Made by a program: the position numbers and the translations under genes. The notes beneath the pieces are model-generated. The model saw only the letters and a list, made by a program, of their open reading frames with translations, had not been told where the DNA came from and did no database searches. From the NCBI GenBank assembly GCA_021156385.1, contig JAJNDL010000037.1:1-8109 (forward strand): 8,109 bases of DNA, read 5' to 3'. Of this stretch, positions 5,335 to 8,109 are shown piece after piece; the first letter of the stretch is position 1; each line of letters begins with the position of its first letter. The DNA comes from Moraxellaceae bacterium. Lineage in GTDB: Bacteria; Pseudomonadota; Gammaproteobacteria; Pseudomonadales; Moraxellaceae.

Positions 5335-7668
5335 ATGACGATCCAGAAACTCGAAAACCTGATCTTCGGCGCACGCTCGAAGATCATCGCCATCTTCGGC
5401 GTGATCACGCTGTTCATGCTCTGGCAGGCCGCGGGCATCCGCCCCGACACCAGCCTCGAGAAGATGGTGCCGCTCTCGCACCCCTACATCCAGAACCTGC
5501 TCAAGCACAAGGACGACCTCAGCCTCGGCAACGAGGTCAAGATCGCCGTCGCGGTGAAGAACGGCGACATCTTCGACCCCGCCTATCTCGACACGCTGAA
5601 GCAGGTCACCGACGAAACCTTCTACCTCTCCGACCGCAAGACGCGCGAGGAAGGCGAAGCCCACCCCATCGTCGACCAGAACAAGCTGAAGTCGCTGTGG
5701 ACACCGAACGTGCGCTGGAACGAAGTCACCAAGGAAGGCTTCCAGGGCGGCGAAGTCGTGCAGGGCTACGACGGCTCGCCGGAAGGCATCGAGACGCTGC
5801 GCGCCAACATCCTGCGCTCCGGCCAGGTCGGCCGCCTCGTTGCCGACGACTTCAAGTCCACCATCGTGCAGGTGCCGCTGCAGGACGGCGTGGCCATCAA
5901 CTACGGCCAGCTCACCACGAATCTCGAGGCGCTGCGCGCGAAGTACGAAACGCAGAACCCGAACGTGGAGATCCACATCGTCGGCTTCGCCAAGAAGGTC
6001 GGCGACCTCACCCACGGCGGCACGCTGATCGTGCTGTTCTTCCTCGGCGCCCTGGTGATCACCTTCCTGCTGCTGCTCTGGGAGTTCCATGACCTGAAGA
6101 GCGCCGCCGTGGTGGTGCTGTGCTCCATCATCGCCGTGATCTGGCAGATCGGTACGGTGAAGATGCTGGGCTTCGGCCTCGATCCCTACTCGATGCTGGT
6201 GCCCTTCCTGGTCTTCGCCATCGCCGTCAGCCACTCCGTGCAGGTGGTGAATGCGGTGAACCTCGAGACCGCCGCCGGCTCCTCCGGCGAGCAGGCCGCG
6301 CGTCGCGCGTTCAGCTCGCTGTTCAAGGCCGGCACCATGGGCATCGCGATGGAAGCCATCGGCTTCCTCACCATGCTGGTGATCGGCATCAAGGTCATCC
6401 AGGCGCTGGCCATTTCCGCCTCGGTCGGCACCGCGCTGATCGCGCTCACCAACTTCGTGCTGCTGCCGGTGCTGATGTCCTACGTGCGCATCGGCGACCG
6501 TGCCGTGCAGCGCCTGCAGGAAAAGCAGAAGCATGTGCCCGCCGTCTGGACGAAGCTGGCCGCCATGACCACGGCGGGCCCGGCCCGCCTCGGCCTCGCC
6601 ATCGCCGCCGTGCTGTTCATCGTGTCCTTCGTGCTGGCGCAGAAGGTGAAGGTGGGCGACCTCGATCCGGGCGCGCCCGAGCTGCGCGCGAGCTCCGCCT
6701 ACAACATCGACAACGCCTTTCTGACCTCGCACTACTCCACCAGCGCCGACGTGCTCGTGGTGTTCGTGGAGACGCCGGAGCAGCAGTGCTCCAGCCATGC
6801 CGTGCTGGAACCCGTCGACCGCCTGCAGTGGACGATGGAGAACGTGCCCGGCGTGCAGTCCACGGCCTCGCTGGTGACGGCGGTGAAGCGCATCCAGACC
6901 GGCTTCAACGAAGGCAACCTGAAGTGGGCCGCGCTGGTGGCCGACGACGCCGTGCTCAACGAGTCGGCCAAGAACGTCTCCGAGCTCTACAGTGCGGCCT
7001 GCAACCTGGTGCCGGTCTTCGTCTTCCTCGACGACCACAAGGCCGAGACGCTGACGCGCGTGACGCAGGCCGTGGAGCAGTTCGCCAAGGCCAACGACAC
7101 CGCCGACGTGAAGTTCCGTCTCGGCTCCGGCAACGCCGGCATCGAGGCGGCCACCAACGACGAGATCTCGGCCAAGAAGACGCCCATGCTGCTGCTCGTC
7201 TACGGCGTCGTGATCGTGCTCTGCTTCATCGCCTTCCGCTCCTGGCGGCCGGTGGTGTGCATCATCCTGCCGCTGGTGCTGACCTCCATCCTCTGCGAGG
7301 CGCTGATGACGCTGCTCGGCATCGGCATCAAGGTGGCGACACTGCCGGTGATCGCGCTTGGCGTCGGCATCGGCGTCGACTACGGCGTCTACATCTGGGC
7401 CAAGTTCGAGAAGTACCTGAAGGAAGGCAAGTCGCTGTCCGACGCCTACCTCGCCACGCTGACCTCGACGGGGCGCGCCGTGCTCTTCACCGGCGTGACG
7501 CTCGCCATCGGCGTTTTCACCTGGGTGTTCTCGCCGATCAAGTTCCAGGCCGACATGGGCCTCCTGCTGACGGTGATGCTGCTCTGGAACATGCTGGGCG
7601 CGCTGATCCTGATCCCGGCACTCGCGCACTTCTTCGTGAAGCCGGAGCAGTACCGCAACAAGGCGTAA
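5335..7668 (+). CDS. RND superfamily transporter, MMPL/COG1033 type
   Basis: This 777-residue inner-membrane protein shows the internal duplication of RND pumps. It has TM1 at about 16-34, a periplasmic domain at 36-226, TM2-6 at about 229-382, TM7 at about 417-436, a second periplasmic domain at 437-614, and TM8-12 at about 616-766. TM10 carries GVGIGVDYGVY with Asp682-Tyr683, the proton-relay signature of MMPL-type proteins. At the equivalent point of TM4 the sequence is AIAVSHSVQ, so Ser299-His300 replace Asp-Tyr. Cys485 and Cys556 in the second periplasmic domain could pair. The length fits two-domain MMPL transporters such as the hopanoid exporter HpnN, not the ~1,050-residue AcrB class. 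No membrane-fusion protein or TolC-type gene is adjacent. The start has only a weak ribosome site, so translational coupling to the propeller gene 18 bases upstream is likely. The substrate is unknown; a lipid or other hydrophobic molecule is the best guess from the family. Confidence 0.92.
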   Translation: MTIQKLENLIFGARSKIIAIFGVITLFMLWQAAGIRPDTSLEKMVPLSHPYIQNLLKHKDDLSLGNEVKIAVAVKNGDIFDPAYLDTLKQVTDETFYLSDRKTREEGEAHPIVDQNKLKSLWTPNVRWNEVTKEGFQGGEVVQGYDGSPEGIETLRANILRSGQVGRLVADDFKSTIVQVPLQDGVAINYGQLTTNLEALRAKYETQNPNVEIHIVGFAKKVGDLTHGGTLIVLFFLGALVITFLLLLWEFHDLKSAAVVVLCSIIAVIWQIGTVKMLGFGLDPYSMLVPFLVFAIAVSHSVQVVNAVNLETAAGSSGEQAARRAFSSLFKAGTMGIAMEAIGFLTMLVIGIKVIQALAISASVGTALIALTNFVLLPVLMSYVRIGDRAVQRLQEKQKHVPAVWTKLAAMTTAGPARLGLAIAAVLFIVSFVLAQKVKVGDLDPGAPELRASSAYNIDNAFLTSHYSTSADVLVVFVETPEQQCSSHAVLEPVDRLQWTMENVPGVQSTASLVTAVKRIQTGFNEGNLKWAALVADDAVLNESAKNVSELYSAACNLVPVFVFLDDHKAETLTRVTQAVEQFAKANDTADVKFRLGSGNAGIEAATNDEISAKKTPMLLLVYGVVIVLCFIAFRSWRPVVCIILPLVLTSILCEALMTLLGIGIKVATLPVIALGVGIGVDYGVYIWAKFEKYLKEGKSLSDAYLATLTSTGRAVLFTGVTLAIGVFTWVFSPIKFQADMGLLLTVMLLWNMLGALILIPALAHFFVKPEQYRNKA

Positions 7669-7688
7669 TTTTTCTTCGCCGCACTTTG

Positions 7689-7716
7689 AAAAAGGCCCTC
7701 ATCCAAGGGCCTTTTT
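7689..7716 (+). terminator. Intrinsic terminator closing the cluster
   Basis: AAAAAGGCCCT (7689-7699) pairs with AGGGCCTTTTT (7706-7716) around loop CATCCA, and the T tract continues as CTTTT. It begins 20 bases after the RND stop codon. It separates the cluster from the MFS gene downstream. Confidence 0.9.
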
Positions 7717-7897
7717 CTTTTCCGCCTTCCCTCCCCCGCCGCCGCGTCCTCTTTCCACCGGGACCATGGCGATACGCCGACCAGCAGCTAAGGTTCATTA
7801 CCGGGGCCACTGCCAGCCGCTCGCCCTGAGCCGGCCGTCGCCTCGTGCGAAGCCGCGCGGCCAACCCGCCCCGTGAAAAACTCGTGAGACACGGATC

Positions 7898-8109
7898 TTG
7901 AAAGGCACTTTCCGTTCGCTGGCCAATCCCGGTTACCGGCTGTGGTTCGCCGGTGCCGCGGTTTCCAACGTGGGCACGTGGATGCAGCGCATCGCCCAGG
8001 ACTGGCTCGTGCTCACGCAGCTCACGCCGAACAGCGCCACCGCCGTCGGCGTCATCATGGCCCTGCAGTTCGGTCCGTCCCTGCTCCTGCTGCCCTTCAC
8101 CGGCGTGGC
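7898..8109 (+). CDS. MFS transporter, N-terminal part (MFS_3/EntS-like group)
   Basis: The first 70 codons are visible before the window ends. The translation begins MKGTFRSLANPGYRLWFAGA and continues with NVGTWMQRIAQDWLVL, the typical opening of enterobactin-exporter-like and related MFS permeases: a short amphipathic FRSL-x-N-x-x-YR-LW start, TM1 with the GTWMQ-x-x-AQDWLV motif, then TM2 at about residues 47-68. I chose TTG 7898 because an in-frame TGA lies at 7874-7876 and no ATG or GTG occurs in between. The ribosome site is poor (GTGAGA, about eight bases upstream). The gene follows a strong terminator and a 181-base gap (7717-7897) in which I see no clear promoter or gene. It is probably a separate transcription unit with no proven link to the cluster. 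Confidence 0.8.
   Translation, partial: MKGTFRSLANPGYRLWFAGAAVSNVGTWMQRIAQDWLVLTQLTPNSATAVGVIMALQFGPSLLLLPFTGV

Noticed and set aside
5317..7629. A 770-codon complement-strand open frame opposite the RND gene
   Set aside because: It is extremely rich in His, Gln, Asp and Gly without domain pattern. The + strand frame has 12 clear membrane segments and the RND motifs.
6120..7829. A 569-codon + strand frame overlapping the RND gene in another phase
   Set aside because: It is Arg/His/Ala-rich nonsense composition, reads through the terminator at 7689-7716 and has no ribosome site.

Overview
The window reads as a piece of chromosome from a high-GC Gram-negative bacterium, most likely a gammaproteobacterium (possibly a relative of the hydrocarbon- or steroid-degrading Nevskiales/Pseudomonadales; the taxon is an inference). 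Three exported proteins carry Sec signal peptides, one of them is an outer-membrane beta-barrel ending in Phe, and GC-rich third positions are strong throughout. I see no insertion sequence, phage gene, CRISPR array, tRNA or rRNA.

Layout. Bases 1-58 hold the first 19 codons of a leftward gene with a strong Shine-Dalgarno sequence; its product is unknown. Bases 59-658 are a ~600-base divergent control region with no convincing gene but several inverted repeats. Next come four rightward genes: a DUF1302 outer-membrane barrel (659-2734), a DUF1329 periplasmic protein (2830-4215), a Ycf48/BNR-type beta-propeller (4330-5316) and an MMPL-type RND inner-membrane transporter (5335-7668). A perfect 15-bp stem-loop without a U tract lies between genes 1 and 2. 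A strong intrinsic terminator lies between genes 2 and 3, and another closes the cluster after gene 4. A separate rightward MFS exporter gene starts at 7898 and runs off the window.

How the genes may work together. The four products would occupy every envelope layer: an RND pump of the lipid/hydrophobe-moving class in the inner membrane, a DUF1329 protein (a family commonly annotated as outer-membrane lipoprotein-sorting, LolA/LolB-like) and a propeller in the periplasm, and a barrel in the outer membrane. No membrane-fusion protein or TolC-like channel is present, so this is not a classical tripartite drug pump. The most interesting reading is a poorly characterised trans-envelope route for a lipid or other hydrophobic molecule. 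That function is an inference from families and gene order. The internal terminator suggests the two outer components are made in larger amounts than, or separately from, the propeller and pump.
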